Notes under the pieces: model-generated | Database searches by the model: none | The model's input: only the letters and a program-made list of their open reading frames with translations | Told to the model about the DNA's origin: nothing | Position numbers and translations under genes: made by a program | Shown here: positions 31,901 to 40,200 of the stretch, in pieces | Numbering within the stretch: position 1 is the stretch's first letter | How the letters are laid out: every line of letters starts with the position of its first letter | DNA from: Branchiostoma floridae | Taxonomy: Eukaryota; Chordata; Leptocardii; Amphioxiformes; Branchiostomatidae | Assembly: GCF_000003815.2 (NCBI RefSeq) | Contig: NC_049984.1 | Location: 25,102,476 to 25,161,848, forward strand | Direction of reading: 5' to 3' | DNA: 59,373 bases

Positions 31901-33708
31901 GTTAAAATGGTGCATTCTAAGGTATCCTGAGGGGCAAAATTACCATCAAAGAGGTCACAGTAGAAGACTGTGTCCACCAATGACTAACTGGCTATCACTG
32001 GTCAATCAGTCTTTTACCTCCTAAACCAGTCAAGTAACCATTTTGGCAATTTGGGTACTAACCATTTCAAACTTGGGTGGGGAAAGTAAGTCCTGTCATT
32101 TTAATATCCATCTTGAGTTGAGTCCTCTAGGGCAGCCTCATAGCTATACAATGCCATAGTTATAACTGTATGTGTACCTTTCCTCAGAAGTGTGCTGTTC
32201 ATTCTGTGAGCCTGAGTCTTCCTGGTCTGTCTTTGTACATCTAAGTGCTGAGGATGTAGAAAGGGGTCGACTTCTTCCTGCTGTACAAAAATCACAAAGG
32301 GGACAGAAAGTTAGTGAGATGAAATACTGTACTACAGGCCACATAAATGTTATGTTACAAGTACTCGTAGGTCATATTGATTCAATTACTGTAAAAGCAG
32401 AAATGTTCGCAGTGGATTAATGTTTGAGGTGGTGACCACTTCACCGCGAACTTAAAACCACTGCGAACACTTTTCTATTTATAGTTTTAGGCTGCAGTCT
32501 ATGGTGTTACCGCGAACTTAAAACCACAGCAAAAAGTCCTTTTTCCCGCTACTGCGAAATTAAATCCCCGCGAACTTAAATGCATTTACAGTATATGAAT
32601 GACATCCTCTGGTAGCCTGGTATCCAGCTGTAATATAGCTCCCGAGTCTCTTCTCTCCTCTCTGGCAATTGCAAAGAGGAGAGAAGAGACTCCGAAGCTA
32701 TATTACAGCTGGATACCAGGCTAATCCTCTGGGAATCCCAAAACTGGTAGTATGCGAATAAAAAAAAACTACCTTCACAACTCAGGAAATCTAAGTGAGG
32801 AAGGTTAAACATATGACTAAATATTACAGAATATGGCATACTGAACTATGATATAGATTCTTTTATCTTCTTTTTTGGACTTTGGAATTGACCTTGCCAT
32901 TCTACGACATATTAAAGTATCGGTTTCCGATATTTTTTCTCAATTCACGACATATCTATGCTTTACTAGTACGATATACAATATGGTTTTTGGGAAAAGG
33001 ACGAAAATTGATGCGTGCAGATGTCATTCATATACAAGTATTCAAATCAACATGGCCTTACATATATACATTCATATTAGAGGGTCTGCATGGGGGGTCC
33101 CGACAACGATTTACACTGAATTCAGAAGAAGCTGAACCCCCTATGTATTAAGCTAAATCAAGGAAGGCAATTACGCTAAATTTTTTCTCCTCACTACGAA
33201 TTATGAGATAAGATGGTTTTCCCTACGAGTTACGGAAAATAAAATTAGGCTGTCTACGCCTTTAGGAAAAGAGCATGCAGACCCTCATATTATTATAATG
33301 TTACATAATTCACGTTGTGTAATATAGGTTATGAAAGAAAGGTCAGGCTTGGCCTATATAGATTTGTTCTTCAGTTATGCACTGAATAATAGTTTAAACG
33401 TCTTCAAAAACTCCACAAGTAATTCAAACCTTCAAGAGCAACGTCTGGAAATTATTGAAAGTCCCTGATAAATTTGACGATGTCAACAAAACACACATGC
33501 CGAAAATTATGTTTATAGGTCAAGGGGAGAAGGACGATCGAAAACCAAAGAAAACCAAGACAACTACACGTTTCTGTAATAGCTGCACGTGCTACAGCGA
33601 TCCTTAAACATTCTATATTCGTTAAAATTTTGTTATTTTGCTAAATTTACCTGTTTTGAGCAGCGAACTTGTGGAAAAACACACGATTCTGATGAACCTC
33701 AGCGCCAT
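16905..33708 (-). CDS. COQ9: Ubiquinone biosynthesis protein COQ9, complete, eight coding exons
   Basis: Coding exons on the minus strand: 33651-33708, 32178-32280, 31393-31662, 30192-30276, 27754-27858, 18240-18395, 17167-17220 and 16905-16943 (stop TGA 16907-16905). They total 870 nt and 289 residues; every junction is GT..AG with matching phase. The N-terminus [17 protein letters not shown] is an arginine-containing mitochondrial targeting peptide. The core contains [56 protein letters not shown] and [19 protein letters not shown], all hallmark COQ9 segments, and the protein ends [12 protein letters not shown]9 is a TetR-like-fold lipid-binding protein of the mitochondrial matrix face that presents CoQ intermediates to COQ7. 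Introns 4 and 5 are enlarged by a minisatellite (27845-29697) and by nested transposons (18802-27680). The gene looks functional. Confidence 0.96.
17348..17618. mobile_element. hAT-like MITE, 5-bp duplication, ACCTGCAC subterminal motif
   Basis: It starts CAGGGCTTGAAAT and ends ATTTCAAGCCCTG, flanked by AATTA on both sides. The terminal ~100 bp at each end contain repeated acctgcac/gtgcaggt words. It lies in COQ9 intron 6. Confidence 0.8.
17905..18000 (-). mobile_element. Truncated LINE 3' end with AAAC tail (minus orientation)
   Basis: Read on the minus strand it runs gactccaggaagaatagcgg to aatggagatcctaataaaac and ends in about six AAAC units. This is a typical retroposon 3' end. Confidence 0.55.
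18030..18215 (+). mobile_element. SINE-like fragment, copy 1
   Basis: The sequence gagcacgttaaaggggaagg, ccctccctgtgaaaatatt, ctgctact and ccagcaaggaactt is repeated in order at about 19040-19160. The shared order without coding potential suggests a SINE body. It abuts COQ9 exon 6 (18240-18395). Confidence 0.5.
18441..18691. mobile_element. MITE with ~67-bp inverted ends
   Basis: gacatccaacggcgaaatcg ... cttagttcctg at 18441-18508 is matched in inverted orientation at 18625-18691. The central part is unique. The target duplication is not clear. It lies in COQ9 intron 5, just upstream of exon 6. Confidence 0.75.
18684..18765 (+). mobile_element. tRNA-Leu-derived SINE head
   Basis: The text gttgacttagactccaaagg then gggtttgaatccc matches the anticodon arm, variable region and T-arm (B box) of a leucine tRNA, preceded by a degraded D-arm. 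Stem pairing is incomplete and the 5' part is lost, so this is a SINE head or pseudogene rather than a working tRNA. Confidence 0.5.
18802..18979. mobile_element. TA-duplicating MITE, CAGTCAAACCTGT ends
   Basis: Perfect 13-bp inverted ends (CAGTCAAACCTGT) are flanked by TA at 18800-18801 and 18980-18981, as in Tc1/mariner-type elements. The interior repeats ggccactatrgacaggtggc in tandem. A diverged relative begins near 53813. Length is 178 bp. Confidence 0.88.
19010..19160 (+). mobile_element. SINE-like fragment, copy 2
   Basis: It shares with 18030-18215 the ordered words catgttaaaggcgaacggc, ctccctgtaaaaatat and ctgctac. The hAT-like element at 19161-19528 has inserted into it; the text resumes at cacttggcactac. 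Confidence 0.5.
19161..19528. mobile_element. hAT-like MITE, AGCCAGC type
   Basis: It starts CAGTGTTCTAGCCAGC and ends GCTGGCTAGAACCCTG. Flanks CACTAGGT and CACTTGGC match at 6 of 8 positions, consistent with an old 8-bp duplication. Length is 368 bp. It shares ends with the elements at 19584, 37357 and 53078. Confidence 0.8.
20280..20370. repeat. Near-perfect 41-bp stem hairpin in the hAT 3' region
   Basis: 20280-20320 pairs with 20330-20370 at 39 of 41 positions around a 9-nt loop. One arm is also found in the related element at about 43663-43690, so it belongs to the transposon rather than to COQ9. Confidence 0.8.
20600..20990 (+). pseudogene. LINE (L1/Tx1-like) ORF2 C-terminal fragment
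   Basis: The open frame around 20609-20971 encodes [20 protein letters not shown], then [21 protein letters not shown]. This has the CxxC...HxxxxC arrangement of the zinc-finger-like region downstream of reverse transcriptase in L1-type LINEs. It is 5'-truncated and lacks the catalytic domain. It sits inside the 3' part of the hAT element, downstream of the transposase gene. Confidence 0.65.
21149..26213 (-). CDS. hAT-family transposase, nine exons, one frameshift
   Basis: Exons: 26148-26213, 24154-25506, 23839-24027, 23308-23671, 22801-23043, 22391-22681, 22029-22271, 21605-21914 and 21149-21372. All have GT..AG introns and matching phases once the 1-bp frameshift near 24851 is allowed for; expected length is about 1093 residues. 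Order: basic N-terminus with ISSFFK; Ser/Glu/Lys tandem repeats of about 25 residues; a BED/TTF-like zinc finger split over exons 2-3 (MWCKWC ... HTKGNHH); the transposase core with [10 protein letters not shown] and [11 protein letters not shown] (likely catalytic Asp regions) and DIRWLS; and the C-terminal hAT dimerisation region [16 protein letters not shown]. It resembles the ZNF862/KIAA1586 branch. It would bind transposon ends and cut DNA. The extra base makes this copy probably inactive, unless it is a sequencing error in the repeat. Confidence 0.9.
24350..25345 (-). repeat. Coding minisatellite, ~75-bp unit, in hAT transposase exon 2
   Basis: About 13 tandem units encode [20 protein letters not shown] variants, each an acidic Ser/Glu block followed by a Lys/Gly block. 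Units vary by 3 bp steps (number of Lys codons), which keeps frame. The exception is a single extra C in the run at 24850-24854, which shifts the frame. The antisense long ORFs over this region are by-products. Confidence 0.9.
26638..26790 (-). other. Possible 5' untranslated exon of the hAT transposase
   Basis: A strong minus-strand donor (CCAG|GTAAGC at 26638/26637) lies upstream of the ATG-bearing exon. The region (tattccaccaatag, ccgaaatatggcc) is conserved in inverted orientation in the related element at 42960-43050. A promoter and leader exon is inferred from this; no start site is visible. Confidence 0.4.
26780..27477 (+). pseudogene. LINE reverse transcriptase C-terminal fragment and 3' end
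   Basis: The frame ending at 27235 encodes [17 protein letters not shown], then [13 protein letters not shown] and [10 protein letters not shown]. It is the same region as the intact ORF at 57096-59060 ([39 protein letters not shown]) but clearly a different subfamily. The catalytic domain is absent. The 3' end finishes ataaaccattgataagataa, a short GATAA-type tail. It is inserted within the 5' region of the 7.7-kb hAT element. Confidence 0.75.
27845..29697. repeat. 42-bp minisatellite made of repeated COQ9 3' splice sites, ~44 copies
   Basis: On the minus strand each unit reads as a T-rich tract (tgttgttgttgtgttcctgc), then TAG, then GCTATGTCMCTACTG. That is the polypyrimidine-like tract, acceptor AG and first ~15 nt of COQ9 exon 5. 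The unit nearest the exon (27845-27870) is the real acceptor and runs on into GCCCAGCCC. Two main variants (CCCTACTG and CACTACTG), a few units with TCTAG for CCTAG and some 3-bp length variants are interleaved. The 42-bp period keeps two minus-strand frames open, giving meaningless Val/Leu- and Cys-rich ORFs. Confidence 0.93.
29946..30172. mobile_element. Harbinger-like MITE (second family), uninterrupted copy
   Basis: The ends AAGTTTGATCTCACT and AGTGAGATAACACCT are flanked by TAA on both sides. It aligns with 12126-12734 minus that copy's nested insertion, so it shows the empty site. It is in COQ9 intron 4, 19 bp downstream (transcript sense) of nothing coding and close to exon 4 (30192-30276). 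Confidence 0.8.
30447..30789. mobile_element. hAT MITE with the same ends as the 7.7-kb element
   Basis: It starts CAGGCTTTTAGCCAGG and ends CTAGCTAAAAGCCTG, with a perfect 8-bp duplication GTTCAGGT (30439-30446, 30790-30797). At 343 bp with no ORF, it is a likely non-autonomous substrate of the transposase encoded at 21149-26213. It lies in COQ9 intron 3. Confidence 0.9.
30930..31376. repeat. Dispersed repeat with GGTAC-rich ends
   Basis: It starts tgtaggggtgggtaccggta and ends near ctactgtacccctacat, with internal tandem ggtctaggtacggtcca. The internal ggtccaacaagaaaaacgg also occurs near 16120. It resembles the GGTAC-rich region at 51535-51910. Boundaries are approximate. Confidence 0.45.
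31765..31985. mobile_element. Partial inverted copy of the 30447-type hAT MITE
   Basis: ggcttttagctatgat, then gtgtctgggggcatc, ggtgcagagtttttgagaat, gtgcattctaaggtatcc and acagtagaagactgtg match the reverse complement of 30540-30780 in order. One terminus is missing or decayed. Confidence 0.65.
32389..32591. mobile_element. TA-duplicating MITE (CTGTAAA ends), copy 1
   Basis: It starts CTGTAAAAGCAGAAATGTTC and ends TTAAATGCATTTACAG, flanked by TA. Internal cgcgaacttaaaaccactgc words recur in alternating positions. Copies 2 and 3 are at 44502-44708 (inverted) and 52558-52760 (inverted). Confidence 0.8.
32613..32723. mobile_element. 111-bp Mutator-like foldback MITE
   Basis: TAGCCTGGTATCCAGCTGTA and about 28 more bases are mirrored at the other end, leaving only a short loop. 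A perfect 9-bp duplication ATCCTCTGG flanks it (32604-32612, 32724-32732). Its ends match the larger element at 56949-59348. Confidence 0.9.
33080..33287. mobile_element. MITE with GAGGGTCTGCATG ends, copy 1
   Basis: GAGGGTCTGCATG and CATGCAGACCCTC are at the ends, flanked by ATATTA on both sides (an 8-bp TCATATTA duplication is also possible if CTC is shared). Relatives are at 34708-34911 and 35970-36148. Confidence 0.75.
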
Positions 33709-34208
33709 GTTTTCGTCCAACCATCAGCCAATCACAGCCCACATCACAGAAAGTTGCGGGGACTTCTTACGGCTGTTCTAATTGGTCCAATGTATAAATA
33801 GCTGCCTCCGATAAGATTACAACTACGCCTTTAAAATCAATGAAAATTATAGTCTCATATAAAGTAAATTTACCTTTTATAATATCTTTATACGTAATTC
33901 AATGTAGCTATGGCTAATATTTACGTTAATATTGGGTTATGTATGTGTAAATATAATTTGTTGACTGCAAACTGGAAGGCATAATATTATGCTACTTTGG
34001 ACAGCTATAATCAATGGTTGAATGTAATGTCAGGAACACACCCCGCCACTTCCTTTTACTCATCCCAAACTTGCTGGAACTGCCAACTTTTGACCTCACG
34101 ACGAATGTGAGCCTCTTAGCTAGCCCATTCACGGATCGGTGACGCTTTCCTCCTCCAAGATTTGGCGCTACACTTGAAGGAACGGGCCAAGAAGTTTGAA
34201 GAAGAGAG
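33709..34208. promoter_or_regulatory. Shared COQ9-CARMIL bidirectional promoter region
   Basis: The COQ9 ATG (minus) and CARMIL ATG (plus) are 500 bp apart with no other gene between them. Visible candidate elements are ccaatcacag at about 33729, attggtccaat at 33781-33791, and a TATTTATA on the COQ9 strand at 33793-33800, about 85 bp upstream of its ATG. The CARMIL start lies in agatggcggcc, a YY1-like word often found at TATA-less starts. Functional assignments are inferred. Confidence 0.5.
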
Positions 34209-37200
34209 ATGGCGGCCCAGGGTAGTAGCCGAGTTCCCCAAGACATCTCGGGTGAGCTTGAACTAGTTGTCGATTTCACAAACAAAAAAATTGGCGTGGC
34301 GTTTTCCTCTATATCATGGACAGGAAGTTTTAACAAGAGGGCGTGATCGTTTTTACTCGTAAATGTCAAAGTTTGACGTTCTTGTGTTTGTGTTTTTCTT
34401 TAGAGAATGTTCGGGCTGTTTTGGGGAAAGGGGTTAAAGTTGGGATGAAGAAACTGATCAAGGTACAAACGGGCAGCAAAGAAGAAACGAAAGTTTTGGT
34501 GAGTACTGCATTTTTCTGTAAACATTCAAAGCTAGCACGAGCTCTCCAGTGTTGAAGAAGGAACTGTCGCTGAGTTTTTAGACTCTCTGTATTATACACA
34601 TTCCTTCACATAATGAGGATCGGGTTGTTTGACAACTCTGCCCCTCCCCCTCCCCCCAGTGATCGGTTCCTTTTCTGCCCCTCCCCCTCGTCCAAAGTTG
34701 TATACTTGGGGGCCTGCATGCATAGGCATGTTTATTTTGCCTATTTTGCCATTTGTTTATTTTAATTTCCTGTAATTCGTAAGTAAAGCCATTTTTAACG
34801 TAATTAGTAGTGAGGCGACACAATTTTATGTACTAGTATTCGCCTTCTTCGGTTTTAGCCTGATAAGTTGGGTTTCTTCTGAATAATGTTGGGACCCCCA
34901 TGCAGACCCTCATGATGTTATTGGTGTGGGTTTCTTGCACTTGATTGTGTTTAGATCCCGCCAAGGTCCAACAACAGGATGTAAACAATTAAGTCGGAAT
35001 ATTCTTATTCTTCAGGTGGATGTCATAATTAAATTACTTAAAAAAAAAGATTTTTTTGTTCCTTACATCAACAAAGTTGAATAACTGTTACTGTTAGCAT
35101 CACATGTGAAAAAGGCGAAGACAGTCATAATACTATTAATAGTTTTGACCATGTGCAAATGCTATGACTATGAGTTCACAACACAACACAACACAAAACA
35201 ACACAACACAACACAGCACAAGACTGCCTGAGGGCAAAACAGTTAACTACTTATGGCTCATGCCATCATGCTGTCGTATCAAGGAGTAAACTTCTTGAAT
35301 TTGTCCCTTTGTTGGTACCGAATTTGGACCAAACTTTAATATTACTGCAACCAAACGTAACTGTATTCTGCAAATTATGGATCACTCTGCATGACTTTTA
35401 GATTACACATAAATATTTAGATTCCCAGTATATGATTATTCCCAGATGCAATGCCTAAATCTTGCGTGTGTCTACAGTCTAGTCTCTGATTTACAACTCA
35501 ATAACATATAGAAGTAGGACACTAAATGGTAAATGCTGTCTTGCGTATGGCAGTCTCCAGGACCCGTCCCTCTATTTCAGGATGGAAATTTGCTTGTTGG
35601 GACAGACAAAATTTTACCATGTTCATGTAAAAAATCTGAACTTCATGATGGGAAATGAAACTGTATTTTCAGTAGCTTAAAATGCAGACTTAAAAGTAAA
35701 AATTAGGCCACCCAAACAATGATTGGAACAATTCCAATATGCTAGGTAGACTTGTATTTGAAATATTACAGACTATCCACTACCCTTTTAGTTGTAATGA
35801 TGAAATGGAATCTGTCCCTCTATCCAGTCCTTGATTGATCACTATCTTGTCACACTAACTGGTGTCATCATGACTAATCTATACTGACACTTGTTGTAGG
35901 GATGGTAATGTGATACAGGTGTCAAGGATGGGCAAGCACAGTCTTCAGTTCATTATATGATATTTTATAGAGGGCCTGAATGTGTTTTTTTTATATTATA
36001 TAGGCGAATGTAGCCTATTTTGGTTTCCTTTTATCTTTGAGGACAGTGTCTTATTCACATAGTTTATAATGAGGCAACCAAATTTTGCGTTCCTTGATTT
36101 TATCGTAATACTTAGGATCTGAATTCAGGTCCCCCCATGCAGATCCTCATTGATATAGAGAACTCTGGAACTAAGCTTCTAAGTTGTCTGTTGTTTTGTT
36201 TTTCTAAAATACTGTCGATTTTCATTCTGACAAATATCTTATAACATCCCAGTTACCAACGATCTCTCGTATACAAACGTCATTGGACGCAATGTTTTGA
36301 TAGTATTTGGTACTGGTAGATTCTAGTATGTAAATATTATACATAAATTTGATGGGAAGATCTATGTGTACACAGGAAACCCTCTTTGAACTGAATACAA
36401 GGCTGTTCTGAGTTTATTAGTCAGAGAATTCCCCTTTTCCCATGAGGCCATGAGTGAATACCAATGGTATGCAGCCAGTCAACCCAGTTCAGGCAACAAT
36501 TACTGATCACCAAGCAGATGTTAGGAGGAAAGATAGGAATGTTTACTTCTGGCTACCCCTTGTTTGCTTACATTTAAGGAGGTTTAGTAGGTTAGCGAAA
36601 TAGCTGTCAGAAATGGCTCTTTCCTCCCATTACCTACTTGAAGATTATTACTTACATACAACAGTATACAGTGAACCCAGGATAGTTTTGATAAAAGATT
36701 TGTTTTTTCTAGAACATAGTACTTGTTTCTGAGTTTCCATTTTACCCAGCATGAGCCAAAATTATTTTTAGAATATATTTTACCTGTGTACATATAAGCC
36801 TTTAGTGTTCTTCAAAACAAGAAAGTTGGGAGAATGTTTTGGTTTATTTGTTTTGCCAGGGAATTTTCATTCCCAAGGGCTTTAATGATTACGGCTGTCA
36901 TGCATAAGAAGTCTAAATGCATTTGAAGATATAACTGACTCAAGAAAGTGTGGGATTTCTATTGTATATTTTCTCCATTTATACGAGTGACAGACTTTGC
37001 AAATATTCAATTTTTCATATTTTCAATTTAACCATATATCATATTTATGATGCAGAATTATACAGTGACCTTTCATTCATGAGTTCACAGAATATTTATA
37101 GAAACACTGTAATGTCATTGCCAAAAAATGGTAATTGTATGGAAAACGATGTATATTTCATGCGGAAGACTATAAATTAGATATCATAGCCATATGATGC

Positions 37201-40200
37201 CCTCTGTATGCATAATTCATGGCATGTTCCATGGTGCGTAACATGTACATGTAAATACTCTGTTCAGAGGAGTTTGTATACGCGATTACTGTTCAAAAGA
37301 AATTCATGTTGTGCGGCACAAGTGGTGCCATAACACTGCTGCTTGATCATTTGGTTCAGGGCTCTCGCCAGCGTCCGTTTTTCCGTCAATTGACGGAAAT
37401 TTGCTGCGTCTGACGGAAAAATTTTAAAACCAATCCGTCAACCTTGACGGACAAAAATCCTTGGTGGAAGCTACAGGCGGCTTGGGGATGCCGTCCATGG
37501 CCGTAAAAGTCACACACTGTTTGTTTTGCTATTGTTATGATTGTTGACAATGTGTGTCGGCATCCTTTCGCATACGATAATCTCATTAAAACCGTTTTTC
37601 AAGGTCTCAGTTCAGTCCTTCTAATTAATTTTCGCGGTTTTCGCGACGATTGTAACTAGCTGATGGAAAAAAATTTCGAGCTGGCTAAAGCCCTGATTTG
37701 GTTCAAACATGGTTGAGTTCGATCCCAGGTCGGGCTCAGCTTGGACATGTTGTAAGGTACTGCATTCATCATTTTGGACATAAAGTCGCTGGCCCCTTGT
37801 ATGAGCCTTACTAGTAAGCATCAAACATGCACCTTAAAGAACCCAGCACACACACCAAATTAACACTACCCTAAAGATACTAGCATGCTAAATATCCTGG
37901 AAACATGTCGTTCTTACGTTCCATTATGACCCTTGGAAGATGTTGACCAGAATGCCCCTGCAGCTCCAGGGCAAGCTGCAAGGGGGCCCAAACATACATC
38001 ACTTCTTTTGGGTAAATGTAAATGTAACCTGCATTTGTATGTTCATGCCGTGTTTTTATGATATCTAATTGTAACAAATCTCACTCAATTCAGGAGGACT
38101 GCAGCTTCCTGCTTGTGTGGGTTTGCGTCTGTGATATAAAAAAAATTAATGAAAAAAAATAAATAAAGACTATACCTCCATTTTTTCATGGACGTAAACA
38201 TAAGCTTCCGTTGTGGCAAACATAACAAAGTTCCCCCCTCCCCCCTTCAGGTCTTTACTAGTAGGTTGACTAGCCCAAATAAACTTTCATTCAACATGAT
38301 AATGTTACTGTTAGCTGTAATGCTCTTGCAGGTGTTTTGCCTTGAGACAGTCAATTTGTTAGTCTAAAATGTCTTAGCTGTACAATCTAACCACCTTGGT
38401 ATTTGTGGTTTTGAACAAGACTTCCCAAGTAGACGCCTTTTCTGTTGCAAGAAGGAAATTCCTTCCTTGAGTTGTAACGTCTGGTATGCCTTGTTATCCT
38501 TCAGTAACTGCTCTTTCCCCACTGTAAGTGACATCACCACATGCCTCTATTCAGTACCCTCTGTCTTCCTAACCTTTAAAGTTTCCAGGTGGTAAACACT
38601 TACCGTAAATTCATCTACTTTTGGGTGGTTTTAATATTTTAAAGTAATAGGAACAAGGGAGGTCTTTACAGTGCTTTGATGTAAATTCACGGCAGAACAG
38701 TCACCATACAGTCAGACTTTTCATAATCATATTCATAATGTCATGAATTTACAGTTCATGACAGAGGTTGCTGCAAAAATAAAATAACTGCAAAAGTTCC
38801 AAGAGTTACAGTACCACCAGATAAGATTGCAGTTCACTGCTGTTGTATTTGTGTAGGGTAGTTTTGGCTCCACCCATTTAACAAGTCCAGTGTCACAGAA
38901 ACTTGTTCAGAAAAGTAGAACATATTTCATTTTGAAAATGTAAATGCAACATACCTTTACAGATAACAAACATATCATATACCTCACCAGAGGTTGTGGG
39001 AACTTCGGAAGTACTTATTATTTTGCATATATAATAAGCTTAAATAGTAGGCTCTGTTTTTCTTAAAATTAATTTGAGATCTTTTATGATCAGGCTTTCT
39101 TTTTGTTAGAATAACGTAGATTCTCATTTTGTTTGCCACCAAATATGGTACCCAAAATAAAAACTTAAAAAAATAGAAGTCCTGATGGAAATGTCTAAAA
39201 GACATGAAAAAAACAGCCAGAGCCTAACTTCTGCTTAGAGAGTAGCTAATTATGAACACTTCCCTGGTTTCAATGGAATGTCCCATATATTTCAGACTGA
39301 ATATACAAGCACTAATCTCTACTCAAGTTTGTTAAAAACTTGTAGCAAAGTAATCACAATGGTATTTCTGGCCCGTGAGTAAATTTTATGGATGACATCA
39401 GTGCGCTCATTAATTTTTGCCTTATTTCAGAAAAAAAAAAAAAATTTTTTCCTGTTTGGGATGGTCAGATAGACCGAAATAGTAAAATGTGTTGTACTCA
39501 GCCTAATAATCATACTTGTACAAGTTGTAGAAGTGACACTAGGGAGGTACTAAGTAGTAACCATGACTAGACTAGAGTTGCAGAAGTGAAACTCGTTGGA
39601 TAGTAACTGTTGAAAAAGTGCCACCATTTAATTTATATTATATGGAAGTCATGAATGTAGTTGCCAGCTTGGCATGTGATACCAGTCTACCACACTAGTA
39701 TATCACTTTTACTACACTAGTTCAAAATTATTGAATACAGGAATGAAGTATTTGTTGTCTGTGCTCCGTTTTGTCACTTCAGATCCTGTTATGATGTTTC
39801 TGGTGCCTACTTTGAAAATTTAGCCATGATTTTATTTTTTTTACCCATCTTTTTTTTTCGCGATATCTCATTATGTTTGCACTCTGCATAGGATGTCATC
39901 CATAAAATTTACTTGCTGTGGCCTTAGGACAGTTACCTTAAACCCTTGACCTTAACAGAACAATAGCTAACCCCACTGACGTCAGCGCCCATTCAGTTCA
40001 CCTGGCTGACGAGGAAGGATCCTTGGTTTACCTTTCCTCAAGCACTTTCTTTGTACCTTAAGGTGTGTCCTTTGTCTTGGAAGGGACTTTGAACCATACC
40101 TTGTTATACAACAGTCGTGCATTGCAGGTAACCGAACTGATTTGGGCAGTGGTGGTTGGTAGAAGTAGGTTTTGAAATCCAACTTCCTTTTGACAGTACT

